Shown: positions 17,759-26,971, numbered from the stretch's first letter. The stretch is 64,000 nucleotides of DNA from Prauserella aidingensis (GCF_024171865.1 NZ_JAMTCN010000026.1:1-64000); one strand, 5' to 3'. The notes: generated from the letters alone by a model not told the origin. A program made the numbers and translations.

Positions 17759-19210
17759 ATGTCGTCAACAGTCCTCACCCGCACCCTGACCGCCGTGTTC
17801 GGCGCGGCGCTCGCGGTGTCCGTCTTCACTCCCCCAGCGGCCGGCGACCCGCCGGACACCGCACCCGGACAAGCCGAACCGCAGGGCTGGGAGCTGGCCG
17901 AACAGATCCGCAAGGAGGTCAAGCCCCCGAACATCCCGCAGCGTCCGTTCGATATCACCGACTACGGCGCCGACCCCACCGGCGAAAAGGACAGTACGGA
18001 GGCCATCGCCGAGGCGATCGACGCCGCGGTCGACAAGGGCGGCGGCAAGGTCGTCGTCCCGGCAGGCGAGTTCCACACCGGCGCGATCCACCTCGACAGC
18101 AACATCGAACTGCACATCAGCGACGGAGCGACGGTCCGGTTCAGCCAGGATCCGGCCGACTACCTCCCCGCGGTCAAAACGCGCTGGGAAGGGGTCGAAC
18201 TGTACAACTACTCGCCGTTCATCTACGCCCACGGCGCGGAGAACGTCGCCATCACGGGCGGCGGCACCCTGGACGGCCAGGCCGACGACGAGCACTGGTG
18301 GCCGTGGAAGGAGGAGCCGAACGGCGACGGCGGGGTCATCGAGACCGAGCACCGTGACCAGCTGTTCCAGTGGGCCGCCGACGGCGTACCGGTCGAGCAG
18401 CGCCGGTTCGAGGACAGCAAGTTGCGTCCGAACTTCGTGCAGTTCTACGAGAGCGAGAACATCCTCGTCGAGGACGTCACCCTCACCAACTCTCCGATGT
18501 GGATGATCCACCCGGTCCTGTCGGAGAACGTCACCGTCGACAATGTGACGCTCGACAGTCCCGTCGGCCCCAACAGTGACGGCGTGAACCCCGAGTCCAG
18601 CAAGAACGTCGTCATCAAGAACTCCAGCTTCGACAACGGCGACGACTGCATCGCCATCAAGTCGGGACGCAACGAGGACGGCCGCAGGATCGGCGTGCCC
18701 AGCCAGAACATCGTCATCCACGACAACACGATGGCCGACGGGCACGGCGGCGTGACCATCGGCAGCGAAATGTCCGGAGACGTCTACAACGTCTTCGCCG
18801 AGAACAACGTCATGGACAGCGAGAACCTGGACCGCGCACTGCGCATCAAGACGAACTCCGTGCGCGGCGGCACCGTCGAACAGGTCTACTTCCGTGACAA
18901 CGACATACCGCAGATCGGCGGCGAGGTCATCCGGATCAACTTCCAGTACGAGGAAGGCGACGCCGGCGAGCACACGCCGACGGTGCGCGACATCCGCATC
19001 GAGAACGTCCACAGCACCGGCGGCGAGTTCGGCCTCTACCTCCGCGGCTACGAACAGTCACCCATCAGCGACGTCACCATCCGGGACTCGACCTTCTCCG
19101 ACGTCGACACCCCGATGGAACTCGAACACGTCGACAACCTCCACCTCGACAACGTCGACATCAACGACCGCCACTACGACGAGGTCATCGACGCAGGCCC
19201 ACTGAGCTGA
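17759..19210 (+). CDS. Secreted polygalacturonase, glycoside hydrolase family 28
   Basis: 483 aa. An N-terminal signal peptide (about 1-29, cleavage after PPAAG) indicates secretion. From residue 62 ([14 protein letters not shown]) a right-handed beta-helix follows with the GH28 signature residues: NSD (272-274), GDD (294-296), GHGG (328-331) and RIK (362-364), i.e. all catalytic Asp residues and the His are present. It would hydrolyse galacturonan outside the cell. The insertion around residues 175-225 is compatible with an exo-acting or oligomer-specific enzyme. ATG 17759 follows GAGGAG. Control by the LacI protein is likely. Confidence 0.93.
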   Translation: MSSTVLTRTLTAVFGAALAVSVFTPPAAGDPPDTAPGQAEPQGWELAEQIRKEVKPPNIPQRPFDITDYGADPTGEKDSTEAIAEAIDAAVDKGGGKVVVPAGEFHTGAIHLDSNIELHISDGATVRFSQDPADYLPAVKTRWEGVELYNYSPFIYAHGAENVAITGGGTLDGQADDEHWWPWKEEPNGDGGVIETEHRDQLFQWAADGVPVEQRRFEDSKLRPNFVQFYESENILVEDVTLTNSPMWMIHPVLSENVTVDNVTLDSPVGPNSDGVNPESSKNVVIKNSSFDNGDDCIAIKSGRNEDGRRIGVPSQNIVIHDNTMADGHGGVTIGSEMSGDVYNVFAENNVMDSENLDRALRIKTNSVRGGTVEQVYFRDNDIPQIGGEVIRINFQYEEGDAGEHTPTVRDIRIENVHSTGGEFGLYLRGYEQSPISDVTIRDSTFSDVDTPMELEHVDNLHLDNVDINDRHYDEVIDAGPLS

Positions 19211-19225
19211 CCGTAGCCGACCGGA

Positions 19226-19948
19226 TCATCCTCGGCGGGCACGCCGCACGTCGTCCTGTTCGGACTCCCGCGGTGCGGGATCCGGGGACGCCGTGGCGGT
19301 GTGCCCGTCGGTCAGCACGGCGAACGCGTGTGCCCGGTGCTCGGCGAACAGGTGCGTCGCCCGGTCGGTGTCGCCCGCGCGCAGTGCGGCCGCGAGCTCG
19401 CGGTGTTCGGCGGGCAGATGCGTGACGTCCGCGTCGAGGCCGACGCGGGTCAGCAGGAACAGGTGCGCCTGCGAGCGGATCGCGTCCCACGCCTCGCGCA
19501 GCCGCTGGTGCCCGGCCGCCCGGTACACGGCGTCGTGGAAGGCGATGTCCGCACGCACCATCGCGTGGGCGTCGGCGGCGCGGCCCATGGCCTCCGCGGC
19601 TGTGTCGATCTCGGCGAGACCGTGCTCGTCGGCCCGGTCGGCGACCAGGCGCACGGCCAGTCCTTCCAGCGCGCCGCGCAGACTGTCCAGTTCCACGACG
19701 TCGTCGGGTGTCAGTTCGACGACGCACGCGCCGCGGTGCCAGGCCGTCCGCACCAGGCCTTCCCGTTCCAGGCGCAGTAGCGCCTCGCGGACAGGCCCGC
19801 GGCTGACCTCCAGCGCCCGCGAGAGCTCGACCTCCCGCAGCTGCGCACCGGGCGGGTACGTGCCGTCGAAGATCGCCTCGCGCACCGAGTCCGCGACCTC
19901 GTCGGCGAGCCCTCGTCGACGAGCCGGTGTGACGGTCCGCTCGGACAT
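19226..19948 (-). CDS. GntR/FadR-family regulator (FCD domain)
   Basis: 240 aa. Winged HTH at residues 9-75 ([20 protein letters not shown] then [19 protein letters not shown]), followed by an all-helical FCD effector domain with the metal-binding type residues [14 protein letters not shown] and [12 protein letters not shown]. Such proteins sense small carboxylic acids. ATG 19948 follows an excellent AGGAGG; the frame runs further upstream but into non-coding sequence. It is divergent from the VOC gene, with a palindromic operator between them, and convergent with the GH28 gene. Confidence 0.88.
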   Translation of the reverse strand: MSERTVTPARRRGLADEVADSVREAIFDGTYPPGAQLREVELSRALEVSRGPVREALLRLEREGLVRTAWHRGACVVELTPDDVVELDSLRGALEGLAVRLVADRADEHGLAEIDTAAEAMGRAADAHAMVRADIAFHDAVYRAAGHQRLREAWDAIRSQAHLFLLTRVGLDADVTHLPAEHRELAAALRAGDTDRATHLFAEHRAHAFAVLTDGHTATASPDPAPRESEQDDVRRARRG

Positions 19949-19959
19949 CCGCACCTCCT

Positions 19960-19987
19960 CTTGTCGCAATGTTAACATGCAGACAAG
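19960..19987. promoter_or_regulatory. Nested palindrome, likely operator of the GntR protein
   Basis: A 10-bp perfect palindrome ATGTTAACAT (19969-19978) is framed by CTTGTC (19960-19965) and GACAAG (19982-19987). It lies just upstream of the GntR ribosome-binding site and so fits autoregulation and control of the divergent VOC gene. Confidence 0.75.
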
Positions 19988-20120
19988 CCGGCACGTCCTC
20001 GCGGACAGCCGTTCGGACACGGCGGGTTCGCAGGCTGTGCCGGCCCACCAGGGTGCCGTGCACGCGCGGCACCGCATCGCATGCCCGTACCCGCCCGCCG
20101 GCCGCACCCAGGAGGCTCCC

Positions 20121-20552
20121 GTGACCGTCCTCGACTCCCCCATCCCGCGCTTCCACCTGGCCATGCCGGTCGACGACCTCGATGCCGCGCGGCACTTCTA
20201 CGGCGACGTGCTCGGGCTCGAACAGGGCCGCAGCTCGGACACCTGGATCGACTGGAATCTCCACGGCCACCAGTTCGTCACGCACCTCGCGCCTGCCCGC
20301 CAGGAGGGCGTGCACAACCCGGTCGACGGGCACGACGTGCCGGTGCCCCACTTCGGCCTGCTCCTGACCGTCGAGGAGTTCCACACGCTCGCCGACCGGC
20401 TGCGCGCCGCGGAGACGACGTTCGTCATCGAGCCGTACCTGCGGTTCGAAGGCCTGCCCGGTGAGCAGTGGACGATGTTCCTGCGCGACCCGGCGGGCAA
20501 CGCGCTCGAATTCAAGGCGTTCGCCGACGACGACCAAGTTTTCGCGGTCTGA
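20121..20552 (+). CDS. VOC-family protein (glyoxalase/dioxygenase fold)
   Basis: 143 aa, two beta-alpha-beta-beta-beta modules. Candidate metal ligands are His in RFHLAMPV (first strand), His in PVPHFGLLL (start of the second module) and Glu in NALEFKAF near the end, the common H/H/E pattern. The sequence does not tell whether it is a dioxygenase, isomerase or hydrolase. GTG 20121 is used because GGAGG lies 5 bp upstream and the fold begins there. It is expressed divergently from the GntR regulator and is a probable target of it. Confidence 0.8.
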   Translation: MTVLDSPIPRFHLAMPVDDLDAARHFYGDVLGLEQGRSSDTWIDWNLHGHQFVTHLAPARQEGVHNPVDGHDVPVPHFGLLLTVEEFHTLADRLRAAETTFVIEPYLRFEGLPGEQWTMFLRDPAGNALEFKAFADDDQVFAV

Positions 20553-20645
20553 CACCCGACTGCGTGCGCCGAGGCGCCCTACCCTGCGGCCGGCCGGCAC
20601 CGGCGAACCATCGGGGCGCCCGCACGCGATGCGGCCACGCCCGCC

Positions 20646-20678
20646 CGGGCCGGCGGGCACGTCCCACCCGCCGGCCCG
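20646..20678. terminator. Bidirectional hairpin between the VOC and proX-like genes
   Basis: Perfect 12-bp GC arms (20646-20657 and 20667-20678) with a 9-nt loop between two convergent genes. Confidence 0.75.
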
Positions 20679-20691
20679 GTCCGGTGCGCCG

Positions 20692-21603
20692 TCACTGCCC
20701 CTGGAGACCGCCGAAGGCCTCGTCCATGAGCTGCTTGTTCTGGTTCGCCCACTGCCGGGCCGCCTGGAGCTCCTGACCCGATCCGGCCTCCTGAATGGCG
20801 TTCTCGAGGTCACCGAGCTGCGTGTCGGTCAACGAGAAGTTCTTGATGACGCCGGCCAGGTCCGGGAAGTCCTGCCCGAACCCTTCCCGGCCGATCATGT
20901 GCAGCTTCTCCGCCTCGCCCATCGAACCCTTCGGATCCTCGAGGTCCTTCAGGTCGTAGCGGGAGTAGGCCCAGTGCGGGTGCCACAGCGTCACGACGAT
21001 CGGTTCCTGGTTGCGGATCGCCCTGTCCAATGCGGACAGCATCGCCGTCGTCGACGACTTCTGCAGCGTCATCGCCGACCCCAGGCCGTAGTCCGGAATC
21101 ATCTTCGTCTCCACCAGGCGGGTCTCCCCCGCACCCGGTTCGATACCCGTGATGGTGCCGTTGAACCGGTCCGCGTTCTGCTTCAGGTCGGCGATCGAGT
21201 CGACGCCCTGAACGTACTGCGGCACCGCGATGTTCAACGTTGCCTGGTCGTACCAGACCCCGAGGTCCTCGACCCGGTCGCGATACTGCTCCCAGTAGTC
21301 CGAGTGCGTGGTGGGCAGCCAGGCGTCCTGGAACAGGTCGATCTCGCCCTGGGCGACCGCCTGCCACGTGGGCGCGACGTCGAGCTGGCGCAGCTCCACG
21401 TTGTACCCGCGCTCGTCGAGCTCGGCCTTGAACAGGTTGGCCAGCGCGATGTTCTCGTCCCACGCGATGTAGCCGATGGCGAGGTCGTTGCCGCCGCCCT
21501 CACCGCCTCCGCCGTCGTCACCGCCGCCACCACAGGCGCCGGTGACCATGGCCAGCAGCGCGGCCAGCACCGCAGGCAACGCGCGTGACGTTGTCCTTCT
21601 CAT
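20692..21603 (-). CDS. Glycine betaine/proline-type ABC substrate-binding lipoprotein
   Basis: 303 aa. A lipoprotein signal ends at VTGACGG, followed by a Gly/Asp-rich spacer and an OpuAC-type domain (about 38-300). Aromatic residues typical of quaternary-amine cages are present (YIAWDEN, DAWLPTTHSDYW, TLWHPHWAYSRY). It would deliver betaine-like osmolytes to the permease. ATG 21603 follows AAGGAGG. It is the last gene of the three-gene operon, 38 bp after the permease. Confidence 0.92.
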   Translation of the reverse strand: MRRTTSRALPAVLAALLAMVTGACGGGGDDGGGGEGGGNDLAIGYIAWDENIALANLFKAELDERGYNVELRQLDVAPTWQAVAQGEIDLFQDAWLPTTHSDYWEQYRDRVEDLGVWYDQATLNIAVPQYVQGVDSIADLKQNADRFNGTITGIEPGAGETRLVETKMIPDYGLGSAMTLQKSSTTAMLSALDRAIRNQEPIVVTLWHPHWAYSRYDLKDLEDPKGSMGEAEKLHMIGREGFGQDFPDLAGVIKNFSLTDTQLGDLENAIQEAGSGQELQAARQWANQNKQLMDEAFGGLQGQ

Positions 21604-21641
21604 CCGTCCGTCCTCCTTTCACCGAGGGCCCGCGCCCGTGC

Positions 21642-22529
21642 TCACGCCGCTCCCGCGAGCCTGCGTGCGCGACTGACCGCGGATTTCGCGGACAACGACG
21701 CGGTGATGCGGTCGAGATAGATGGCGAGGATCACGACGCTCACGCCGTACTCGAATCCCGCGCCGAGCTGCAGCCGGGTCGTGGCCTCGAAGACGTCGGC
21801 CCCGAGCCCCGGGGTGCCGACCATGCCGGCGATGACGACCATCGACAGCGACAGCATGATGATCTGGTTGACGCCCGCCATGATCGACGGCATGGCCAGG
21901 GGAATCTGGATTCCCGTCAGGATGCGGGTGGGGGACGACCCGAACGCCTCCCCCGCTTCGACCATCTCGCGGTCGACCTGCCGAATTCCCAGTTCGGTGA
22001 GCCGCACCCCCGGCGCGAGCGCGAACATGACCGTCGCCACGATGCCCGGGCCGACGCCGATGCCGAAGAAGATCACCGCGGGGATCAGGTAGATGAACTG
22101 CGGCACGGTCTGCAGGAAGTCCATGACCGGCTTGATCATCCTGCTCGCCGTGTCGCTGCGGGCGCCGAGGATGCCCAGCGGCACCGCGACGATCACCGCC
22201 ACGACCCCGGCCAGCAGCACGAGCGAGAGCGTCTGCATCGCGCTGTCGTACGAGTCCAAGCCGTCCAGCAGCACGAACCCGAGCAGCGCCGCGATCCCGA
22301 ACTTCCACCCGCGCAGCCAGAACGCGAGCAGTGCGAACACGACGATCATCACCCACGTCGGCGGCCACGTCAGCAACTCGGCCAGCGCGGTGACCGCCGA
22401 GTCGAGCCCCTCGGAGATCGCGGTGAAGACGTCCCCGAAGTTGTCCTGCAACCACTGGACCAGGTCGGCGAACCGCTCGCCGAGGGGAATCCTCGGCACC
22501 TCCCAGTCCGCGACCGCCACGGCGCGCAT
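21642..22529 (-). CDS. Glycine betaine/proline ABC transporter permease
   Basis: 295 aa with about seven membrane segments and the inner-membrane loop EAGEAFGSSPTRILTGIQIPLA (the EAA motif) near residue 195, which contacts the ATPase. The N-terminal part (1-45) is an amphipathic extracellular/periplasmic-type extension seen in ProW/OpuAB proteins. The start overlaps the stop of the ATPase gene by one base (TGATG). Confidence 0.92.
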   Translation of the reverse strand: MRAVAVADWEVPRIPLGERFADLVQWLQDNFGDVFTAISEGLDSAVTALAELLTWPPTWVMIVVFALLAFWLRGWKFGIAALLGFVLLDGLDSYDSAMQTLSLVLLAGVVAVIVAVPLGILGARSDTASRMIKPVMDFLQTVPQFIYLIPAVIFFGIGVGPGIVATVMFALAPGVRLTELGIRQVDREMVEAGEAFGSSPTRILTGIQIPLAMPSIMAGVNQIIMLSLSMVVIAGMVGTPGLGADVFEATTRLQLGAGFEYGVSVVILAIYLDRITASLSAKSAVSRARRLAGAA

Positions 22530-23734
22530 CAGTGGCCCTCCCCTTCGGTGCGGTCGGGGGCGCGTTCCACTTCGCCTAGCGCCGCGAGCAGCGCCGATGG
22601 GTGCACGACTCCGATCAGCGTGCCGTGTTCGTCGACCACGGCCAGCGGCAGCGGTCCCGACGCCGCGGTGAACAGGTCGCTGACGGCGGTGTCGCCCCGA
22701 ACCCGCGACACCGGCCGCTGCACGGCGTCCACGGCCGGTCTCCGGTGCCGGACCGCCTCACGAGCGTCGGACTGCTGCACCGCGCCCACCGGCGCGCCCG
22801 CCGCGTCGACCACCAGCACCGCCGTCAACCGGTGCTCGTCCATCATCCGCAGCGCCTCGTCCGGGGACGCCGACGACGACACCGTGTGCAGCGGCTTGTC
22901 CATCACCGACCGCGCCGTCAGGACCCGCGCCCGATCCACGTCCCGCACGAACTCGCACACGTAGTCGTCGGCGGGCTCGGTCAGGATCGCCTCGGCGGTG
23001 CCGATCTGCACGATCCGGCCGCTCCGCATCACCGCGATCCGGTCACCCAGCCGCATCGCCTCGTTGAGGTCGTGCGTGATGAACACGATCGTCTTGCCCA
23101 ACTGCTGCTGCAGAGCGAGCAGCTGGTCCTGCATCTCCCGCCGGATCAGCGGGTCGAGAGCGCTGAACGCCTCGTCCATCAACAGGACGTCGGTGTCGGC
23201 CGCGAGCGCCCGCGCCAGCCCCACTCGTTGTTGCATCCCACCGGAGAGCTGTTCGGGCAGCCGGTCCTCCCAGCCGTCGAGTCCGACCAACGACAGTGCC
23301 TGCTGTGCCCGATCGAGCCGTTCCCGTTTCCCCAGTCCCTGGATCTGCAATCCGTATGCGGCGTTCTGCAGCACGCTCCGGTGCGGAAACAGTGCGAAAT
23401 GCTGGAACACCATGCTCATGTGCCGCTTGCGCATGTCGCGAATCTGCCGCGCCGACATTGCCGTGAGCTCGGCGTCGTCCAGCTGGACCCGGCCGTGGGT
23501 CACGGGAAGGATACCGTTCAGCATCCGGAGCAACGTCGATTTACCCGACCCGGACAGTCCCATGACGACGAAGATCTCGCCGGAACGCACGTCGAACGAC
23601 ACGTCCACGACGGCCGCGGTGGTGCCCGGCACGGTCGACTCCGTGCCGTCGTCCCCGCTCAGCAGGGCGCGGACCGCCTCGTCGGCACGGCGGCCGAACA
23701 CCTTGTAGAGGTTTTCCACCTGGATAGAAGGCAC
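22529..23734 (-). CDS. Glycine betaine/proline ABC transporter ATPase with CBS domains
   Basis: 401 aa. Walker A GLSGSGKST, signature LSGGMQQRVGLARAL and Walker B DVLLMDEAFSALD are intact. The C-terminal ~120 residues form a CBS-domain pair (SSSASPDEALRMMDEHRLTAVLVV and the following repeat), the ionic-strength/nucleotide sensor known in OpuA-type transporters. Start GTG 23734 is preferred (family similarity begins at once); a TTG at 23761 would add nine residues. First gene of the operon. Confidence 0.92.
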   Translation of the reverse strand: MPSIQVENLYKVFGRRADEAVRALLSGDDGTESTVPGTTAAVVDVSFDVRSGEIFVVMGLSGSGKSTLLRMLNGILPVTHGRVQLDDAELTAMSARQIRDMRKRHMSMVFQHFALFPHRSVLQNAAYGLQIQGLGKRERLDRAQQALSLVGLDGWEDRLPEQLSGGMQQRVGLARALAADTDVLLMDEAFSALDPLIRREMQDQLLALQQQLGKTIVFITHDLNEAMRLGDRIAVMRSGRIVQIGTAEAILTEPADDYVCEFVRDVDRARVLTARSVMDKPLHTVSSSASPDEALRMMDEHRLTAVLVVDAAGAPVGAVQQSDAREAVRHRRPAVDAVQRPVSRVRGDTAVSDLFTAASGPLPLAVVDEHGTLIGVVHPSALLAALGEVERAPDRTEGEGH

Positions 23735-23942
23735 CTCGGTCCACCCTTCTGGCGGCAGCAAGGAAAACCGAGTTCCAGGGTAGTCCGAATTCCGACGAAA
23801 AGAGCGGGTGAACTACTCGTCGACACCCGACGGAAACAATCCGTGACCACGTCGAAGAATGGACGGAATATAAAAGGTGGAAAATCACGTGGATTCTCCC
23901 GTGACGGTTCGGCGATAGATCACGCGACCGTCCGGGAAAGCC

Positions 23943-24016
23943 CTCGCCGCACGCCCGGAGTGCGGCGAGAAGCTGTCCGCGTGCGCGCTCCGCGGACGAG
24001 GAGCGCGCACGCGGAC
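23943..24016 (-). terminator. Two consecutive hairpins behind the C39 peptidase gene
   Basis: Closest to the gene, 16-bp arms 23975-23990 / 24001-24016 with a 10-nt loop; then 10-bp arms 23943-23952 / 23960-23969. The gene stop is at 24025, so this is a strong minus-strand terminator. Confidence 0.85.
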
Positions 24017-24024
24017 GGCGAGCC

Positions 24025-24675
24025 TCAGGCGCTGTAGCCCTTCGGCGGAATCAACGAGGCGAACTGGTCGAAGGTCAGCCAGTACATCTGGTAGCCACTG
24101 AACGACGCGGGATCGGCGATCTGCACCGTCCCGTAGTAGTCGTCGTAGCCGACCACGGTGAAGTAGTGATAGATCGTCTGGTTCGGCGGATACCCCGGCG
24201 GCTGGTTCCCCGGCGGGGCCACGATGTTGGCCACGATCGCCTGGCCGGCGTTGATGTTGGTGACGACGTCGTTCCAGAGCCGGTTCTTCTGCACCTGCGT
24301 CGGCGGATCGTTGGGCATCTCCGTGGTCCGGTAGCCGCCGACCCAGTAGTTCATCACGGACGTGACCTGGCTGATGTGGTCCGTACCACCGGTGTGGGTG
24401 CCCAGCTGTGCCGCCAGGTCCGCCTGGCTCCGGTACACGCCCTGCGCCGACAACGCGATCCGTGTCGCGGCGGGCCCGCACCAGTAGGACGTCTGCTGCA
24501 CCTGGTAATCGATGTCGAGCGTGACCTCGCCCGCCTGCGCGGCCAGCCACGGTGATGTCGACTGCTGCTGCACCGACGCCGTTTCGACGGCGGCCACCTG
24601 CACGGGTACCGCTGCGGACAACCCGAGCGCGACCACCGCCGCGCCCGCGGTGACCGCCACCTTCCGCATCTTCAT
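24025..24675 (-). CDS. Secreted papain-like peptidase of the C39-like (peptidase_C39_2) family
   Basis: 216 aa. Signal peptide about 1-29. The catalytic Cys is Cys66 in SYWCGPAATRIAL, the His is His170 in YHYFTVVGYDD and the Asp is Asp188 in QIADPAS. This arrangement is the C39-like fold, found in stand-alone secreted proteins as well as bacteriocin exporters. No ABC partner is present, so it probably acts outside the cell on proteins or peptides. ATG 24675 (MKMRK) is chosen for its signal peptide and a GGGAG site 8 bp upstream; the frame stays open to 24975 in what is likely leader sequence. Divergent from the secreted nuclease gene. Confidence 0.85.
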   Translation of the reverse strand: MKMRKVAVTAGAAVVALGLSAAVPVQVAAVETASVQQQSTSPWLAAQAGEVTLDIDYQVQQTSYWCGPAATRIALSAQGVYRSQADLAAQLGTHTGGTDHISQVTSVMNYWVGGYRTTEMPNDPPTQVQKNRLWNDVVTNINAGQAIVANIVAPPGNQPPGYPPNQTIYHYFTVVGYDDYYGTVQIADPASFSGYQMYWLTFDQFASLIPPKGYSA

Positions 24676-25090
24676 CCGACGACTCCCATCTCGTCCGAAC
24701 ATCCGCCGAAAAGAGTCCTTTTCGCCCGTTTCGGCCGCGGCAGAATAGGGGTGGAAAGTTGCCGGCAACACCCGCAGAAGTGACGAAAGAAGCCTCCGGC
24801 GGGCGAGAATCCTCCGGTAAAAACGTCCCCCGAACGTCCGAATCCGGCGAACCCTGGTCGCGACCGGAGAACTCTCCACCTCCGAAAATCTCCGCAGGCG
24901 GCGAGAAATGACGCCGTACGGGCCAGGTGAACTCGTCCACTCGGAGCAATCCACGCGGCGATGCTCTCGCATCACATTCCCGTAACGGCCTGTTCATCGA
25001 CCCGCAGACGTTCGTCGGTTATTTCATTTTGCTCTTTCGTGTGAAAGTGAGCGCCGCCCTGTGTGACGACTGCAGAATCGAGGTCCCGCG
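24676..25090. other. 415-bp divergent intergenic region
   Basis: It lies between the C39 peptidase and nuclease genes and must carry both promoters. The part nearest the nuclease (about 25010-25060) is AT-richer. Minus-strand codons stay open to 24975 but show no signal peptide, no known domain and no ribosome-binding site, so I see no gene in it. Confidence 0.5.
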
Positions 25091-26200
25091 ATGCGGACAC
25101 GTATCACCCGATGGACGGTGGGAGCCCTGTCGGCTTTCGCTGTCACCGCGGGCATGCTCGCACCGGTTCCGGCGGCGGCGGACGTGCCCGCCGGCTACTA
25201 CGACGCCGCCCAAGGCCTGACCGGCGACGAGCTGAAGAGCGCGCTCAACGACATCATCAGAGACAGCACGCAGCTGTCGTACGACGAGGTCTGGGACGCG
25301 CTCAAGGCGAGCGACGAAGACCCGAACAACCCGAACAACGTCGTCCTGCTCTACAGCGGCGAATCGCGGAGCAAGGACGCCAACGGTGGTGGCAGCGGCG
25401 ACTGGAACCGGGAACACGTCTGGGCCAAGTCGCACGGCGACTTCGGCACCTCCGGTCCCGGCGCCGACGCCCATCACCTGCGCCCGACGGATGTGCGAGT
25501 CAACAGCATCCGTGGCAACAAGGACTTCGACAACGGCGGCGGCGAGGTCGACGGTGCGCCCGGCAACTTCACCGACGACGACTCGTACGAGCCGCGTGAC
25601 GAGGTCAAGGGCGACGTCGCCCGCATGATCTTCTACATGGCGGTGCGCTACGAGGGAGAGGACAGCGCCCCCGACCTGGAGCTCAACGATCAGGTGAACA
25701 ACGGCTCGCAGCCACTGATGGGCCGCAGTTCGGTGCTGCTCGACTGGCACGCCGCCGACCCGGTGAGCGACAGGGAACGCACGCGCAACGACGTCATCTA
25801 CGAGCAGTTCCAGAACAACCGGAACCCGTTCATCGACCATCCCGAGTGGGCGGGCGAGATCTTCGGCGACGGTTCCACCCCCGCGCCGGAACCGGAGCCC
25901 GAGCCCGAGCCGGAACCGGAGCCCGAGCCGGAGCCCGGCTGCGGCGAGGCGACGGACCTGGAGACCGTCGGCCTGTCGTCACTGCCCGCGGACGCCCGGT
26001 CCACCATCGAGGAGGTCCGCAGCGGCCGGACCGGCCAGACCTACGAGAACCGGGAGGGCGTCCTGCCCGACTGCGAGTACGGCTACTACCAGCTGTTCCA
26101 CGTGGGCTATTCGGACCGCGTGATCGCAGGCGACGGCGGCGAGTTCTACTACACGCCGGACTACTACAACACGTTCCAGGCCGTCGATCTCGACTCCTGA
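25091..26200 (+). CDS. Secreted endonuclease I fused to an RNase Sa-like domain
   Basis: 369 aa. Signal peptide about 1-30. Residues 31-260 are an endonuclease I domain with its active-site motifs GDWNREHVWAKSH (106-115) and DAHHLRPTDVRVNSIRGN (126-143), so non-specific nuclease activity is expected. A (Pro-Glu)8 linker occupies 266-282. Residues about 292-366 match the guanyl-specific RNase Sa fold (LSSLPADARSTI, YENREGVLP, YGYY, FYYTPDYYNTF). Compared with RNase Sa, the guanine-binding NRE is kept, but the general base Glu54 is Leu, the general acid His85 is Tyr and Arg65 is lost in a deletion. The domain is probably catalytically dead and could bind nucleic acid. ATG 25091 has GAGG upstream. 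Confidence 0.88.
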   Translation: MRTRITRWTVGALSAFAVTAGMLAPVPAAADVPAGYYDAAQGLTGDELKSALNDIIRDSTQLSYDEVWDALKASDEDPNNPNNVVLLYSGESRSKDANGGGSGDWNREHVWAKSHGDFGTSGPGADAHHLRPTDVRVNSIRGNKDFDNGGGEVDGAPGNFTDDDSYEPRDEVKGDVARMIFYMAVRYEGEDSAPDLELNDQVNNGSQPLMGRSSVLLDWHAADPVSDRERTRNDVIYEQFQNNRNPFIDHPEWAGEIFGDGSTPAPEPEPEPEPEPEPEPEPGCGEATDLETVGLSSLPADARSTIEEVRSGRTGQTYENREGVLPDCEYGYYQLFHVGYSDRVIAGDGGEFYYTPDYYNTFQAVDLDS

Positions 26201-26218
26201 CGGACCGAACGCGCATCA

Positions 26219-26252
26219 GGGCCGGTGCCCGCCTCCGCGCGGGCACCGGCCC
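26219..26252. terminator. Bidirectional hairpin between nuclease and TetR genes
   Basis: Perfect 14-bp GC arms (26219-26232 and 26239-26252) with a 6-nt loop, 18 bp behind the nuclease stop and between convergent genes. Confidence 0.85.
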
Positions 26253-26285
26253 GTGGTCGTTCCGTTCCGGTGGCGCGGTCCGTGG

Positions 26286-26855
26286 TTATCGCGTGTGGCC
26301 GACGAGGCGCAGGGCGAACGTGCTGTACTGCCAGACCACCGCGTCCTCGGTGAGTTCGCCGTCCTCCCGGTACCACGCCGACACTCCCATTCCGAGGTCG
26401 AGCACGGCGTAGGAGGCGAGTCGCACCGAGTCGACGTGGAAGACCCCGGCCGCCACGCCGTCGGCCACGAGCTCCCGGAAGCCGTGTTCGTACTCGGCAC
26501 GCAACGCGAGCACGCGGGCGCGATGAGGGTCGACGAGGCTGCGGATCTCCCGGTTGCCGACGAACGCCTCGAGCCGGTGCCGCGCGTGGTAGCGCACGTG
26601 CGCCTCGGTCGCCCTGCGCAGTCGTTGCGCCGGGTCGTCGGAGCTCGCCACGGCGGTGCGGTATCCCGCCGACAGCGCCTCCATCGTCGTGGTCATGATG
26701 CGCGCCAGTAGGTCCTGTTTGGACTCGACGTGCTTGTACAGACTGGGTCCGCGCATGCCGACGGCGGCCCCGATGTCGGCCATCGTCGTGGCGCGGAAGC
26801 CCTGCCGGGTGAACAACTCGAGGGCGGCCGCGCGGATGTCCTCGAACCGGTCCAC
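26286..26855 (-). CDS. TetR-family repressor of the acyl-CoA dehydrogenase operon
   Basis: 189 aa. HTH at about residues 5-50 (IRAAALELFTRQGFRATTMADIGAAVGMRGPSLYKHVESKQDLL), here quoted by its span; the ligand domain is TetR_C-like. Start GTG 26855 has GAGGAGG 5 bp upstream, whereas the longer frame to 26981 lies in the promoter region. It is divergent from the acyl-CoA dehydrogenase gene, with two CGGCTAA/TTAGCCG-type dyads between them. A CoA thioester or hydroxy-acid derivative would be the expected ligand. Confidence 0.88.
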   Translation of the reverse strand: MDRFEDIRAAALELFTRQGFRATTMADIGAAVGMRGPSLYKHVESKQDLLARIMTTTMEALSAGYRTAVASSDDPAQRLRRATEAHVRYHARHRLEAFVGNREIRSLVDPHRARVLALRAEYEHGFRELVADGVAAGVFHVDSVRLASYAVLDLGMGVSAWYREDGELTEDAVVWQYSTFALRLVGHTR

Positions 26856-26883
26856 GGCCCCTCCTCGATCCGATCCGGTCTGC

Positions 26884-26905
26884 ACGGCTAACCGATCATA
26901 GCCGT
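26884..26905. promoter_or_regulatory. TetR operator candidate, regulator-proximal
   Basis: Inverted repeat ACGGCTA-N8-TAGCCGT, 28 bp upstream of the TetR start. It shares its half-site with the dyad at 26972. Confidence 0.65.
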
Positions 26906-26971
26906 ACGGGCAAGTGTGCACCCCAATACCGACGACTGTTTGCCCGCGAACCACCGCGACGTCTACAGTTC

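Noticed and set aside
24676-24975. N-terminal extension of the C39 peptidase
   Set aside because: Codons are open but the signal peptide and ribosome-binding site place the start at 24675.
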